From NCBI GenBank assembly GCA_964396595.1, contig CAYNFR010000040.1, forward strand, positions 1-25,476: DNA of 25,476 nucleotides. Direction: 5' to 3'. The notes under the pieces are model-generated. The model was not told the origin of the DNA, did no database searches, and saw nothing but the letters and a program-made list of their open reading frames with translations. The position numbers were made by a program, and so were the translations under genes. The DNA comes from CAYNFR01 sp964396595 (lineage in GTDB: Bacteria; Bacteroidota; Bacteroidia; Chitinophagales; Saprospiraceae). Below, piece by piece: positions 7,512 to 16,071 of the stretch (positions within the stretch are counted from its first letter, which is position 1; each line of letters opens with the position of its first letter).

Positions 7512-8096
7512 ATGGTTTACAAGTCCAAGAAGGAAAGGTTTAGACAAGAAACACTATCGCTCATCCAGAAACGGGGATATGATGCTACGTCCATGCGCGA
7601 TATTGCTGAAAATCTCGGTTGTGATGTCTCAAATATTTATAACTATATACCAAGTAAGAAGTCATTGCTGGAAGATGTGTTATTTGAGATTTCGAATCGA
7701 TTTCATGCCGGAATCGATGAGATATTAAGTTCCGAATTATCAGTGGTAGAACAGATCAAATTATTGGTCAGAATGTATGTTCAGATGTCAATTGAAAGGC
7801 CACTTGAAGTTTCGTTGCTGGTACATGATTGGCGATCATTAATTGATAATCGACGCGAGGTTTTTATCAATGAGAAGAATCGCTACGAGGATAAGGTCAG
7901 ACAGATCATCAGATCGGGAATATCACAAGGTGTATTTGTTATACCGGAAGAGGATTTACTATTGTTTGTTTTACTCAGTAATCTCAGATGGTTGTTCGAG
8001 CGAACCTTGGACACCGAGAATAATATTAATGCGCTTGATCTTGAATACAAACTTCAGAAGATCATAATCAACGCCTTGATTGTCAATGGCAAGTGA
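7512..8096 (+). CDS. TetR/AcrR-family transcriptional regulator
   Basis: The product is 194 aa from the ATG at 7512. The longer frame begins at a TTG (7491) that overlaps the -7 box and is rejected. The N-terminal helix-turn-helix is clear: LIQKRGYDATSMRDIAENLGCDVSNIYNYIPSKKSLLEDVL, about residues 17-57. The rest is helical (VRMYVQMSIERPLEVSLLVHDWRSL..., IRSGISQGVF), as in TetR ligand/dimerisation domains of the fatty-acid or aromatic-catabolism type. It diverges from hmgA, and their shared upstream region holds a perfect palindrome. I infer that it represses the homogentisate operon and possibly itself; the inducer could be homogentisate or a related acid. It ends 5 bp before a convergent gene. 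Confidence 0.88.
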   Translation: MVYKSKKERFRQETLSLIQKRGYDATSMRDIAENLGCDVSNIYNYIPSKKSLLEDVLFEISNRFHAGIDEILSSELSVVEQIKLLVRMYVQMSIERPLEVSLLVHDWRSLIDNRREVFINEKNRYEDKVRQIIRSGISQGVFVIPEEDLLLFVLLSNLRWLFERTLDTENNINALDLEYKLQKIIINALIVNGK

Positions 8097-8101
8097 GCTT
8101 C

Positions 8102-9349
8102 TTAGAATCGGGTATTAACCACCTGATTTAAAGAAGAGCCAAATCTATAATTTACCCCACAATAGACATTAAATTGATAGCTTGTATTAAGCTGTCTGTT
8201 TTGAAGTAGTAGCTCTTCGAGCGACAACTCTCCTTTGGGTAGCTGGATAAGATCGTTGGTCAATGCATAATAAGAGCCAATATTGATTGCAAGTCCTTTG
8301 ATAAGATTGACATTGATGCGCGGATTGATGCCAATACTCCAGTATTCGGGGTGATTGAGAAATTGATTCGTAAAGATATCCAGATCTAGTTGGCCCCAAT
8401 CCTGTAAAATACTGAAGTCAAGGTATAGATTATGTCTTACAAGTAACTCGGAGGTTTCTAATCTAAAGGTTGTATCTACATAATCATTGTACTGCCCACC
8501 CATTTCATATCTTATAGCAAACTGTCTTCGAGATGCCTCGGCATATGGAAAAATGTTGTACTCGATCGCTGGAGACACACTAATGCTATGGGCATAATTG
8601 CTAAAAATACTATTTCTATAGGATGCTTTGGCTCCTGCTGACCAATTGTCAGTCAGGCTGATTACATACAAGGTCCGATTGCGGAAAGAGTAATTGGTAC
8701 CGACAATAGTTGAAGCGACATTTCCTTCGCTATCTAGTACCCGAAATCTGGATTCATTGCGGTCGTAATTAAAATTGGAGACAAATTTGTGATCTTCTGT
8801 GGTCCTATTGGCAGTTGCACGAAGGTCTATTTTGATCGTTCTAGAAAGGGATTGATCTTGAATTGCTCCATTGGCACCGGCGCTGAAAGTCCAGGCATTC
8901 CAAGGATCAATTGGACGACTCACTGACCCTTTGGCTTCACCTTGTCTAATCGTATATTCTATTTGATCAACATAGCCCCCAATTAATAAATAAGGCAATA
9001 AAGATTGCTTGATGGCGGAAAGCATTTCTCTTCGCGGGACATTTGCACTCACATTAGGGGCGACATGATATACTATTGTGTCGAGACGTTGGGTATCCAT
9101 CAATTTGCCTATGGCAAATAAGGTATATTGACGACCTCCGTCGGCAGCGTTGAGACTTATCACTTGAATAAAAATCTCCGCGTCTTGTCGATCACGCATA
9201 AAGTCCACAAAATGTAATTCTTGTTGTAGATAATTTCGGTCACAATTTGTCCGACAGTCGAGAAACACTTTCGGATTGCTGATTTCTTGAGACCTTGCTG
9301 TGAAAATAAACAAACACGATGTTAGTAAAAATAAAAAGCGTTGATTCAT
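8102..9349 (-). CDS. Outer-membrane beta-barrel protein with conserved soluble N-terminal domain
   Basis: The product is 415 aa. A signal peptide (MNQRFLFLLTSCLFIFTARSQ) leads into a soluble domain of about residues 25-140. This begins VFLDCRTNCDRNYLQQELHFVDFMRDRQDAEIFIQVISL and has two Cys three residues apart. From about residue 155 the protein is a series of amphipathic beta-strands (FSAGANGAIQDQ, LYVISLTDNWSAGAKASYRNS, FAIRYEMGGQYNDY) and ends in VVNTRF. The final Phe fits the C-terminal signal for BAM-dependent outer-membrane insertion. The D-C...NYLxxEx.FVxFxRDRxDA pattern recurs, from memory, in uncharacterised Bacteroidota and Gemmatimonadota proteins; I know no assigned function. An inverted repeat lies over its start. 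Confidence 0.75.
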   Translation of the reverse strand: MNQRFLFLLTSCLFIFTARSQEISNPKVFLDCRTNCDRNYLQQELHFVDFMRDRQDAEIFIQVISLNAADGGRQYTLFAIGKLMDTQRLDTIVYHVAPNVSANVPRREMLSAIKQSLLPYLLIGGYVDQIEYTIRQGEAKGSVSRPIDPWNAWTFSAGANGAIQDQSLSRTIKIDLRATANRTTEDHKFVSNFNYDRNESRFRVLDSEGNVASTIVGTNYSFRNRTLYVISLTDNWSAGAKASYRNSIFSNYAHSISVSPAIEYNIFPYAEASRRQFAIRYEMGGQYNDYVDTTFRLETSELLVRHNLYLDFSILQDWGQLDLDIFTNQFLNHPEYWSIGINPRINVNLIKGLAINIGSYYALTNDLIQLPKGELSLEELLLQNRQLNTSYQFNVYCGVNYRFGSSLNQVVNTRF

Positions 9350-9384
9350 TGAGTTGTATTCAATAGGAAAAGAATATAACTCAA
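9349..9384. repeat. Inverted repeat at the start of the 415-aa outer-membrane protein gene
   Basis: TTGAGTTGTATTC (9349-9361) pairs with GAATATAACTCAA (9372-9384) over 13 positions with one mismatch and a 10-nt loop. It begins at the first base of the ATG. On the minus-strand transcript it could fold and cover the start, or it could be a binding site. No clear promoter box was seen nearby. Confidence 0.35.
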
Positions 9385-9661
9385 CTATGTTGGCCGTTAT
9401 TGTTATATTGGGTTTACCCTAATGTTTTTTTTTGAAGAATTGATAAAACAATCGAAACTTATCTGTATTCCTCTGATAGAAGTTGTGTAGGTACTTTGAG
9501 TCAATTTGTGTAGGAGCCATTCCGCAGATAATACAAGAAAAAACACAAAACACCCATAGACATCAAACTATAAACAAGCTGATTCTCACATCGCTGAAAA
9601 TAGAATCTCGAGATTAACTTACTCATCGTTACACACCAATAGTAGTGCCGACGAGGCTGAT
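9385..9661. other. Intergenic region between trpA and the outer-membrane protein gene
   Basis: The gap 9350-9661 is about 312 bp. It contains the inverted repeat described separately, a run of nine T at about 9424-9432, a TTGTGTAGG direct repeat (9483-9491 and 9506-9514), a 12-bp palindrome AATCTCGAGATT (9604-9615) and a short candidate ORF. I find no convincing U-tailed terminator for the trp operon and no RNA gene. Confidence 0.4.
9501..9626 (-). CDS. Candidate small single-helix membrane protein
   Basis: An ATG at 9626 opens a 41-aa frame starting 35 bp after trpA stops. The protein has a polar N-terminus (MSKLISRFYFQRCENQ) and one likely membrane segment (LVYSLMSMGVLCFFLYYL, about residues 17-34), ending in a short polar tail. 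No ribosome binding site or exact promoter box is evident; TACTATTG upstream is one base off. It might be translated as the last cistron of the trp transcript, or be a chance frame in the 3' UTR. It has no recognised family. Confidence 0.22.
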   Translation of the reverse strand: MSKLISRFYFQRCENQLVYSLMSMGVLCFFLYYLRNGSYTN

Positions 9662-10450
9662 CTACACATTGGGTTCTCTTAATTCTTGAACGAATGAAGC
9701 TATTTCTGCTTCTATACTTGCCATAGAGCAATGACTCAGTAAGCGTATGAAGGCACTTCCGACTATCGCGCCTTGTGCATTTTTACATGCCTCTGCGTAA
9801 GTATTATGATCATGGATACCAAATCCTACGAGACGTGGTCGTGAAAGCCCTAATGATGCCAATCGCTTGAAGTATGCTGATTGATCCTGACTAATAGCAG
9901 TTTGATTCCCCGTTATACTCGATTTGGACACGACATAAACAAACCCCGAGCTAAGTTTGTCAGCCTGTCTTGTGCGCTCATCTGATGTTTCCGGTGCAAT
10001 CAAAAAACTAATGGCTAAATCTCTTGCTTCAAAGTCATTCTTAAAATCTTGCTCATAAATATTCATCGGTAGATCCGGCAGTATCAGCCCATCCACTCCT
10101 GCTTCCGCACAAGCATCCAAAAATTTGATTGGGCCATATCTCATCATTTGATTGTAATAGCCCATCATGATCAGCGGGATGTCGCTAGACTTGCGTAATT
10201 CTTTTATTTGATCAAATAGCAATGCCAGCTTCATACCATTCGCTAAAGCCTTGGTGCTGCTTAGTTGAATTGTTTCACCATCAGCTAGCGGATCAGAGTA
10301 GGGCATGCCCAATTCAATGAGATCAACCCCGCTATTCTCCAATGCCCTAGCTATTCTTAAGGTATCATGTAGCCTTGGATATCCTGCTGTGAAATATATA
10401 TTTAAAATTTCTTTATCCTTTTTTTCAAATAGTGCCTGGATACGATTCAT
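9662..10450 (-). CDS. trpA: Tryptophan synthase alpha subunit
   Basis: The product is 262 aa, the normal length. TrpA cleaves indole-3-glycerol phosphate to indole and glyceraldehyde-3-phosphate, and passes indole through a tunnel to TrpB. The TIM-barrel signature LIELGMPYSDPLADG is intact at 44-58, giving the two catalytic acids Glu46 and Asp57. YFTAGYP at 19-25 and the phosphate-binding GFGI and GAIVGSAF segments are also present. It is the last classical gene of the operon, with a 9-bp gap after trpB. All expected catalytic residues are present. Confidence 0.95.
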   Translation of the reverse strand: MNRIQALFEKKDKEILNIYFTAGYPRLHDTLRIARALENSGVDLIELGMPYSDPLADGETIQLSSTKALANGMKLALLFDQIKELRKSSDIPLIMMGYYNQMMRYGPIKFLDACAEAGVDGLILPDLPMNIYEQDFKNDFEARDLAISFLIAPETSDERTRQADKLSSGFVYVVSKSSITGNQTAISQDQSAYFKRLASLGLSRPRLVGFGIHDHNTYAEACKNAQGAIVGSAFIRLLSHCSMASIEAEIASFVQELREPNV

Positions 10451-10459
10451 AACAAGTAA

Positions 10460-11668
10460 TTAATGGTGCGAAATGACCTTGCCATCAAGATGATCGATGT
10501 AAGTAGATAAATCTTTATCTCCCCGACCGGATAGATTTATGATCAAGACATCTGTCGCTTTCAAGGTCATCTTATCAAGTGCCGCCAATGCATGTGCAGT
10601 TTCAAGTGCCGGAATGATTCCTTCTGTCCGACTAAGTAGCATAGCTGCCGCCAATGCCTCGTCATCCGTTGCATGAAAAACATGTACCCGTTTCGTTTCT
10701 ATCAGGTGGGCATGTTGTGGACCGATACCCGGGTAATCCAGTCCTGCACTTATGCTATATGGCTCGACGATCTGGCCATCTTCTGTCTGCATAAGGTATG
10801 TCTTACTGCCATGAATGATCCCTACGCTGCCCAGTACAGATGTCGCCGCTGACTGACCTGTATTTATTCCTTTACCGGCTGCTTCGACGGCGACAAGCTT
10901 AACCTCAGGAACATCTAGGTAATGATAGAACGCACCCGCTGCATTAGACCCGCCACCTACACAGGCTAAGACATAATCAGGATAGTTACGTCCCTCTTTT
11001 TCTTGGAGCTGTGCTATCATTTCTTCACTGATCACAGATTGAAATCTAGCCACCATATCAGGGTAGGGATGTGGCCCGACCACCGAGCCGATGATATAAT
11101 GTGTATCAACCGGATTATTGATCCAATCTCGAATCGCTTCATTAGTAGCGTCTTTAAGCGTTTTGCTTCCACTCTCTGCAGGCCGCACCGTTGCGCCTAG
11201 CATCCGCATTCTTGCTACGTTTGGGGCTTGTCGCATGATATCAACACTGCCCATATGGACGATGCACTCTAGTCCCATTAGTGCACAGACTGTTGCTGTT
11301 GCCACACCATGTTGTCCTGCACCGGTTTCGGCAATTATACGCTTTTTGCCCAGTTTTTTAGCCAGCAGAATCTGGCCGATAGTGTTGTTGATTTTGTGAG
11401 CCCCTGTGTGGCATAAGTCTTCACGCTTAAGATAAATCGTCGCACCATATCTTACCGATAAACGCTTGGCGTAATAAAGTGGAGTAGGGCGTCCGACATA
11501 ATCTCGTAGCAAGTCTTGAAACTCCTCTTGAAATGTATCCTCTCCAATGATGTCTATATATCGTCTGCGAAGATTGTCGATATTGGCATGTAGCATCTCA
11601 GGTATAAAGGCGCCGCCAAATTGGCCATAGAAACCTTCCTCGTCTACACTATACATTGACTTTTTCAT
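10460..11668 (-). CDS. trpB: Tryptophan synthase beta subunit
   Basis: The product is 402 aa, typical for TrpB1. It condenses indole with serine to make tryptophan, using PLP. KREDLCHTGAHKINN at about 81-95 holds the PLP-binding Lys92. AETGAGQHGVATA follows, as does the phosphate-binding CVGGGSNAAG and, near the C-terminus, LSGRGDKD. The start overlaps the end of trpF by 20 bp. A start four codons later (ATG at 11656, MYSVDEEG) is an alternative that would reduce the overlap to 8 bp. The GMGLRY-independent, TrpA-coupled form is expected because trpA follows directly. Confidence 0.95.
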   Translation of the reverse strand: MKKSMYSVDEEGFYGQFGGAFIPEMLHANIDNLRRRYIDIIGEDTFQEEFQDLLRDYVGRPTPLYYAKRLSVRYGATIYLKREDLCHTGAHKINNTIGQILLAKKLGKKRIIAETGAGQHGVATATVCALMGLECIVHMGSVDIMRQAPNVARMRMLGATVRPAESGSKTLKDATNEAIRDWINNPVDTHYIIGSVVGPHPYPDMVARFQSVISEEMIAQLQEKEGRNYPDYVLACVGGGSNAAGAFYHYLDVPEVKLVAVEAAGKGINTGQSAATSVLGSVGIIHGSKTYLMQTEDGQIVEPYSISAGLDYPGIGPQHAHLIETKRVHVFHATDDEALAAAMLLSRTEGIIPALETAHALAALDKMTLKATDVLIINLSGRGDKDLSTYIDHLDGKVISHH

Positions 11669-12272
11669 GTCTTAATTTTTGTACAAAATGATGCACCAAT
11701 TCAACGTCCTTATGACCCGGTGCTGTCTCAAATTTACTATTGATATCTACTCCCACAAAAAGCGGATGATCTAATTTTGTAATAGCGTCGTAATCCTCTA
11801 TGCCTATCCCGCCACTCAATAAAAAAGGTCTGGCGCCTGTATATTGTTTTAAAACGTCCCAATTAAATTTTTTACCCGATCCACCATACTCTGCTGTAAA
11901 GGTATCAAATAGGTAATATGCACAGAACGCATAATCATGGAGCTTATTAAAATCAAAATCAGTGGTGATGCGAAATGCCTTGATGATTTTCATTTCTTTA
12001 CTTAATTCTCGGCAGTATTCAACATCCTCATCGCCATGTAATTGGGCATAATGTAACCCATACTTTTGGGCAGCAATGCGGACATCTGTCATAGGGGCGT
12101 TTACGAATACACCCACATAATCCACACCTTGGCGAGGATAGATTTCTGCGGTTAAATAGCGTTTGCTTGCAGGATAAAAATTAAGACCAATCATGTCAAT
12201 CGACATTGTGGCAATCGTTTCGTGATTGACGAGGTCATTTATACCGCATACTTTTATGATTAATTTTTTCAT
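11649..12272 (-). CDS. trpF: Phosphoribosylanthranilate isomerase
   Basis: The product is 207 aa, the usual size of a stand-alone TrpF. It performs the Amadori rearrangement of phosphoribosylanthranilate to CdRP, the third step of tryptophan synthesis. The N-terminal IKVCGI motif carries the catalytic Cys9. MIGLNFYPASKRY, YAQLHGDEDVEYC and the C-terminal FLLSGGIG ... VGVDINSKFETAPGHKD phosphate and substrate loops match the family, including the catalytic Asp in GVDINS. The ATG overlaps the trpC stop by 4 bp (ATGA), which suggests coupled translation. Confidence 0.93.
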   Translation of the reverse strand: MKKLIIKVCGINDLVNHETIATMSIDMIGLNFYPASKRYLTAEIYPRQGVDYVGVFVNAPMTDVRIAAQKYGLHYAQLHGDEDVEYCRELSKEMKIIKAFRITTDFDFNKLHDYAFCAYYLFDTFTAEYGGSGKKFNWDVLKQYTGARPFLLSGGIGIEDYDAITKLDHPLFVGVDINSKFETAPGHKDVELVHHFVQKLRHEKVNV

Positions 12273-13066
12273 CTTCCGGACATATAATGTTCGATAAATC
12301 TTGGCAGATAGTCCGATAAGTCAGTTTGCTTCATGAACGTCTCACCTATAAGAAAGCCATAAAATCCGGCATTGTAGAGTCTGATTAAGGTTTCCGGGTC
12401 ACTTAGTCCGCTTTCAGCGATTTTTACTTTGCCTGACGGCAAATCTTCTATCATCCTGATCGATCGATCGTAATCTATCTGAAAAGTATCGAGATCGCGG
12501 TTATTTATACCGATCAAATGGGCTTTATCACTGATTTTATCAATGTGCTTTTCGCTGTGTAGCTCTATCAGAATCTCCATACTCAGTTCCGCAGCCTCAT
12601 GGCAAAATTCATCGATCTGATGAACATCGAGGATCTCTGCTATCAACAAGATCGCATCTGCGCCTAGTGTTTTAGCTTCATGAATTTGGTAGGGATTAAT
12701 AATGAATTCCTTGCGTAATATGGGGATTTCTGTAAATTCTTTTCTGGCTTGACTAACATAGTCATCTTTTCCACCGAAGAAATGTTCGTCAGTAAGAATT
12801 GAGAAGGCACTTACATCTGATTGTGCGTAACATTCGAGTATGGTAAGTAGATCAGCTGCTATATTAATATTCGGTCGTGATGGAGAACGATGCTTGAATT
12901 CTGCAATGATTCCGGTTGCATCTTCTGCGGATATTCTTGAACGCAATGATATGCAGGCTCTATGATAATGGGCATCATCTCTGAGCATGGATAGTGGCTT
13001 ACGACGCACTCTATCTGCGATCTCGAGTTCCTTGTGAGCGACTATCTTGTTGAGCATTTCCTTCAT
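12269..13066 (-). CDS. trpC: Indole-3-glycerol phosphate synthase
   Basis: The product is 265 aa, normal for single-domain TrpC. It closes and decarboxylates CdRP to indole-3-glycerol phosphate. TIM-barrel motifs are in order: IIAEFKHRSPSRPNINI with the catalytic Lys, ILRKEFIINPYQIHEAKTLGADAILLI with the second Lys and Glu, LIELHSEKH, LIGINNRDLDTF, and KIAESGLSDPETL followed by GFLIGETFM. The start is 5 bp after the trpD stop and the 3' end overlaps trpF by 4 bp. Confidence 0.95.
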   Translation of the reverse strand: MKEMLNKIVAHKELEIADRVRRKPLSMLRDDAHYHRACISLRSRISAEDATGIIAEFKHRSPSRPNINIAADLLTILECYAQSDVSAFSILTDEHFFGGKDDYVSQARKEFTEIPILRKEFIINPYQIHEAKTLGADAILLIAEILDVHQIDEFCHEAAELSMEILIELHSEKHIDKISDKAHLIGINNRDLDTFQIDYDRSIRMIEDLPSGKVKIAESGLSDPETLIRLYNAGFYGFLIGETFMKQTDLSDYLPRFIEHYMSGR

Positions 13067-13071
13067 AGAAC

Positions 13072-14067
13072 CTATTGAAGCATGAGTAATTTTTGAAGTG
13101 TATTAAATGCCTGTCCACTTTCTAGACCTTCTTGTGCGATAGCAAAGCAATCCGTAAGACTCTGATGTGGCGACATACAACGAATGGCTGCAGCACTATT
13201 GGCAAGTACCACATTTTTTTGAGCATCGGTGCATTCATTTCGAAGCACATTTAAAAAAATATTCTTCGCTTCTTCAATAGTACTTCCGCCACCAATATCA
13301 TCCAGTCTTACGTTTTCGAGATTAAAGCTCGCCGCGTTGATAATTTCTTCACCTTGAGAAGCGGTGATTAGCTTGGTGTCATCGGTAAGACTTATCTCAT
13401 CAAACCCATCAAGTCCATATACGATCGCATATTGACTATCGGTATTTTCGAAGAAGTACTGATAGAGACGCATCAGTTGTAAATTAAACACTCCGACCAT
13501 TTGATGACTGGGTTGCGCAGGATTGACCATAGGTCCCAGCATATTGAAAAATGTTTTTAATCCCAGTTCGCGTCTGATAGGCCCTATTCCTTTCAATGCC
13601 GGATGAAATAAAGGTGCATGTAAAAAACAAATATTCGCCTCGTCCAATTGTCTGTTAAGTATAGCACTATCATTGGTAAACTTCACTCCTGCGGCTTCTA
13701 AGACATTAGATGATCCACATCCAGAGGATACGCCGTAATTGCCATGCTTCGTAACTTTGTACCCACTTGCAGCCACAACAAGAGCACTTAAGGTACTAAT
13801 ATTAAATGTATTCTTACCATCGCCACCAGTACCACAGACATCTATTGTCTGCTGCTGCCCGACATCAAACGTCACACAGAGATTCAACAGAGCATCTCTA
13901 AAGCCTTGCAATTCTTCTAGGGAGATAGGTCTCATCATGTACACGGTCAAGAAAGAACTCAGTTGAGCCGAATTATACATTCCCTGAGACATGGAAGTGA
14001 GTACTTCTGCAGCTTCTGTTCTACTTAGCCGCTCGTGATCAAAGAGTCTTATTAGAATCTCATTCAT
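13072..14067 (-). CDS. trpD: Anthranilate phosphoribosyltransferase
   Basis: The product is 331 aa, the normal length. It transfers the phosphoribosyl group from PRPP to anthranilate. The glycosyltransferase family 3 motif DVCGTGGDGKNTFNIST (GTGGDG at 79-84) binds PRPP. KHGNYGVSSGCGSSNVLEAAG (KHGN at 107-110) and the later GIGPIRRELGLKTFFNMLGPMVNP block bind anthranilate. The 3' neighbour trpC starts 5 bp away, and the ATG overlaps the trpG stop by 4 bp. TrpD and TrpG are separate here, unlike the fused enterobacterial form. Confidence 0.95.
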   Translation of the reverse strand: MNEILIRLFDHERLSRTEAAEVLTSMSQGMYNSAQLSSFLTVYMMRPISLEELQGFRDALLNLCVTFDVGQQQTIDVCGTGGDGKNTFNISTLSALVVAASGYKVTKHGNYGVSSGCGSSNVLEAAGVKFTNDSAILNRQLDEANICFLHAPLFHPALKGIGPIRRELGLKTFFNMLGPMVNPAQPSHQMVGVFNLQLMRLYQYFFENTDSQYAIVYGLDGFDEISLTDDTKLITASQGEEIINAASFNLENVRLDDIGGGSTIEEAKNIFLNVLRNECTDAQKNVVLANSAAAIRCMSPHQSLTDCFAIAQEGLESGQAFNTLQKLLMLQ

Positions 14068-14654
14068 AAGCTTAAGGGGCTTTGGGGGATGTTTAAAAAA
14101 TTGTGAATAACCAGTTTCCCAGATGGTGTCAACACCGATTCCGGATGAAACTGTACTCCATACAATGGTAAAGATTTATGTCTAAAGGACATGATCTCAT
14201 CATGGTCATCTACACTTGTGATTAAAAAGCACTCGGGTAATGTTTCTTTTTTAATTACCCACGAATGATATCTTCCTGCTTCGAAATCATCGGGTAGTCC
14301 ATCTAACAATAGACATGATGCGCGTTTGTGCAAGATCGTTTTAACACCGTGATATACATCTTGTAAATTCTGTAATGTACCCCCGAATGTCTCAGCTATG
14401 GCTTGATGTCCTAGACAGACACCGAGCATTTTCTTATGTGTTGCATAACTCTTTATAATATCTTTCAAGAGTCCTGCCTCTTCGGGTATACCGGGCCCCG
14501 GTGAAAGAATTATCGTGTCATAAGACCCCACAGCATCAAGATTGATCTGATCATTTCTATACACATCAATTTTAGATTGATGAATCTCCTCGATCAGATG
14601 GACTAGATTGTAGGTGAAAGAATCATAGTTGTCTATTACAATTATCTTATTCAT
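14064..14654 (-). CDS. trpG: Anthranilate synthase glutaminase subunit
   Basis: The product is 196 aa. It is a class I glutamine amidotransferase that supplies ammonia to TrpE. The triad is visible: Cys80 in LGVCLGHQAIAE, and His170 with Glu172 in VQFHPES. SPGPGIPEEAG forms the oxyanion-side loop. The frame extends 5 codons further to an ATG at 14669. I prefer the ATG at 14654 because MNKIIVIDNYDSFT is the family's N-terminus and AGGA lies about 8 nt upstream. The gap to trpE is 20 bp. Confidence 0.94.
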   Translation of the reverse strand: MNKIIVIDNYDSFTYNLVHLIEEIHQSKIDVYRNDQINLDAVGSYDTIILSPGPGIPEEAGLLKDIIKSYATHKKMLGVCLGHQAIAETFGGTLQNLQDVYHGVKTILHKRASCLLLDGLPDDFEAGRYHSWVIKKETLPECFLITSVDDHDEIMSFRHKSLPLYGVQFHPESVLTPSGKLVIHNFLNIPQSPLSL

Positions 14655-14674
14655 AAGTTTTCCTGTCATCGTGA

Positions 14675-16054
14675 TTAAATCTCTGTTGCTCTTACGATCG
14701 CCTTTTTAAGAGCACCGAGCTTGTTATTCACTTCCTGAAGTTCATTTTCTTCGACGCTGTGAATAACTACTCCTGCGCCGGCCTGTCTGATCAAAACATT
14801 ATTTTTGCTCAAGAATGACCTGATAATTATCGCATGATTGATATCACCGTTTAAACTCAAGTATCCGATACCACCGCCGTAGAAGCTCCTGCTATTCGGC
14901 TCTAGGTCGTTGATGATCTGCATGGCTCTGTATTTTGGTGCACCTGACAATGTACCGGCAGGAAATGTATCTGTGTACACCTGAAAACTATTTTTAGCGC
15001 TGTCTAGTTTTCCGGTCACGCGAGATACCAAATGGATTACATGCGAGAAGAACTGCACCTCTTTAAAGTTAGTTACACTCACTTGGGTCGTATTACGACT
15101 AAGATCATTTCTGGCCAGATCTACCAGCATCACATGTTCAGCGCTTTCCTTAGGATCAGCTAATAGTTCTGCAGCACGGATCTGATCTGAGGCAAACTCT
15201 CCTGTCCGTTTGAATGTGCCCGCAATAGGGTGTATCTCCGCCAGACCGCTTTTTACAACTAATTGTGCTTCAGGAGATGAACCGAAAATGCGGAAATCAC
15301 CGTAATCAAAATAAAAGAGATAAGGGCTAGGATTGATGGATCTCAAGGCACGATAAACATTAAATTCATCTCCTTTAAACCTTTGATAGAACTTCCGAGA
15401 TAAGACAATTTGGAATACATCTCCTCGCTGGCAATATGCCTTTCCTTTTGTCACCAATTCTCGGAAATCTTCATCTGTCATGTTAGAAGTCTCTCCACCT
15501 TCGAGACTGAAGTGATATGATTGATGAGATTGACGGTTGACCATGGATAATACCTCATCCATCCTGGACTCCTGTCCTTCGGGTGTGTTCTCTATAATAT
15601 ATATGTCATCGTGAAAATGGTCGAAGACGATGATAGTCCGATAGTAATCATACCGCAGGGCAGGGATATTTTCATCGGTCTTGGCGGAATCAAAACTTAT
15701 TCTTTCGAAATAAGGCACTGCATTAAATCCTGTATAGCCATATATCGACTGGTACTTCATTTGTATGTGATCCCCGGTGACTTCGATGTTTCGCATGAAT
15801 TCAGATACTTCATGGACAATATCAAAATCATTCTTTTTTTCGCCATTAACCGCCAATACATTATTGGAAATCTCTATAGAAGCAAGTGAGTCAAATGCGA
15901 TAAATGAATAACTGTTTTCTTTGCTGGCATAATCAGAACTCTCCAACATAATGGTCTGTGGAAATATTTCTCTGCACTTCAAGTATTGACTGACCGGTGT
16001 ACTGAGGTCTCCGATAAGTTTAAGACAAGTACTATGCACCTTTAATTTCATCAT
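14675..16054 (-). CDS. trpE: Anthranilate synthase chorismate-binding subunit
   Basis: The product is 459 aa, slightly short for TrpE. It converts chorismate and ammonia to anthranilate, the committed step. The N-terminal feedback motif LES is present at 37-39 (MLESSD), so Trp inhibition is expected. The catalytic domain has NPSPYLFYFDYG, FGSSPEAQ, HPIAGT, AEHVMLVDLARNDLSR and GTLSGAPKYRAMQII ... YGGGIGYLS in order, with no gaps. TrpE rather than a PabB or isochorismate synthase is supported by the adjacent trpG and trp genes. Two adjacent ATGs (MMK) are possible starts. A leader peptide and hairpin lie directly upstream, so the operon is likely regulated by attenuation. Confidence 0.95.
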   Translation of the reverse strand: MMKLKVHSTCLKLIGDLSTPVSQYLKCREIFPQTIMLESSDYASKENSYSFIAFDSLASIEISNNVLAVNGEKKNDFDIVHEVSEFMRNIEVTGDHIQMKYQSIYGYTGFNAVPYFERISFDSAKTDENIPALRYDYYRTIIVFDHFHDDIYIIENTPEGQESRMDEVLSMVNRQSHQSYHFSLEGGETSNMTDEDFRELVTKGKAYCQRGDVFQIVLSRKFYQRFKGDEFNVYRALRSINPSPYLFYFDYGDFRIFGSSPEAQLVVKSGLAEIHPIAGTFKRTGEFASDQIRAAELLADPKESAEHVMLVDLARNDLSRNTTQVSVTNFKEVQFFSHVIHLVSRVTGKLDSAKNSFQVYTDTFPAGTLSGAPKYRAMQIINDLEPNSRSFYGGGIGYLSLNGDINHAIIIRSFLSKNNVLIRQAGAGVVIHSVEENELQEVNNKLGALKKAIVRATEI

Positions 16055-16071
16055 GACTATTTTCCTTAATG

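Noticed and set aside
7491..7512. TTG start of the longer TetR frame
   Set aside because: It lies inside the exact -7 box TAATTTTG; the ATG at 7512 follows at a normal distance and gives a standard TetR N-terminus.
9424..9432. T-run as a terminator of the trp operon
   Set aside because: It is on the plus strand, so it is an A-run in the trp transcript, and no stem precedes it in the right orientation.
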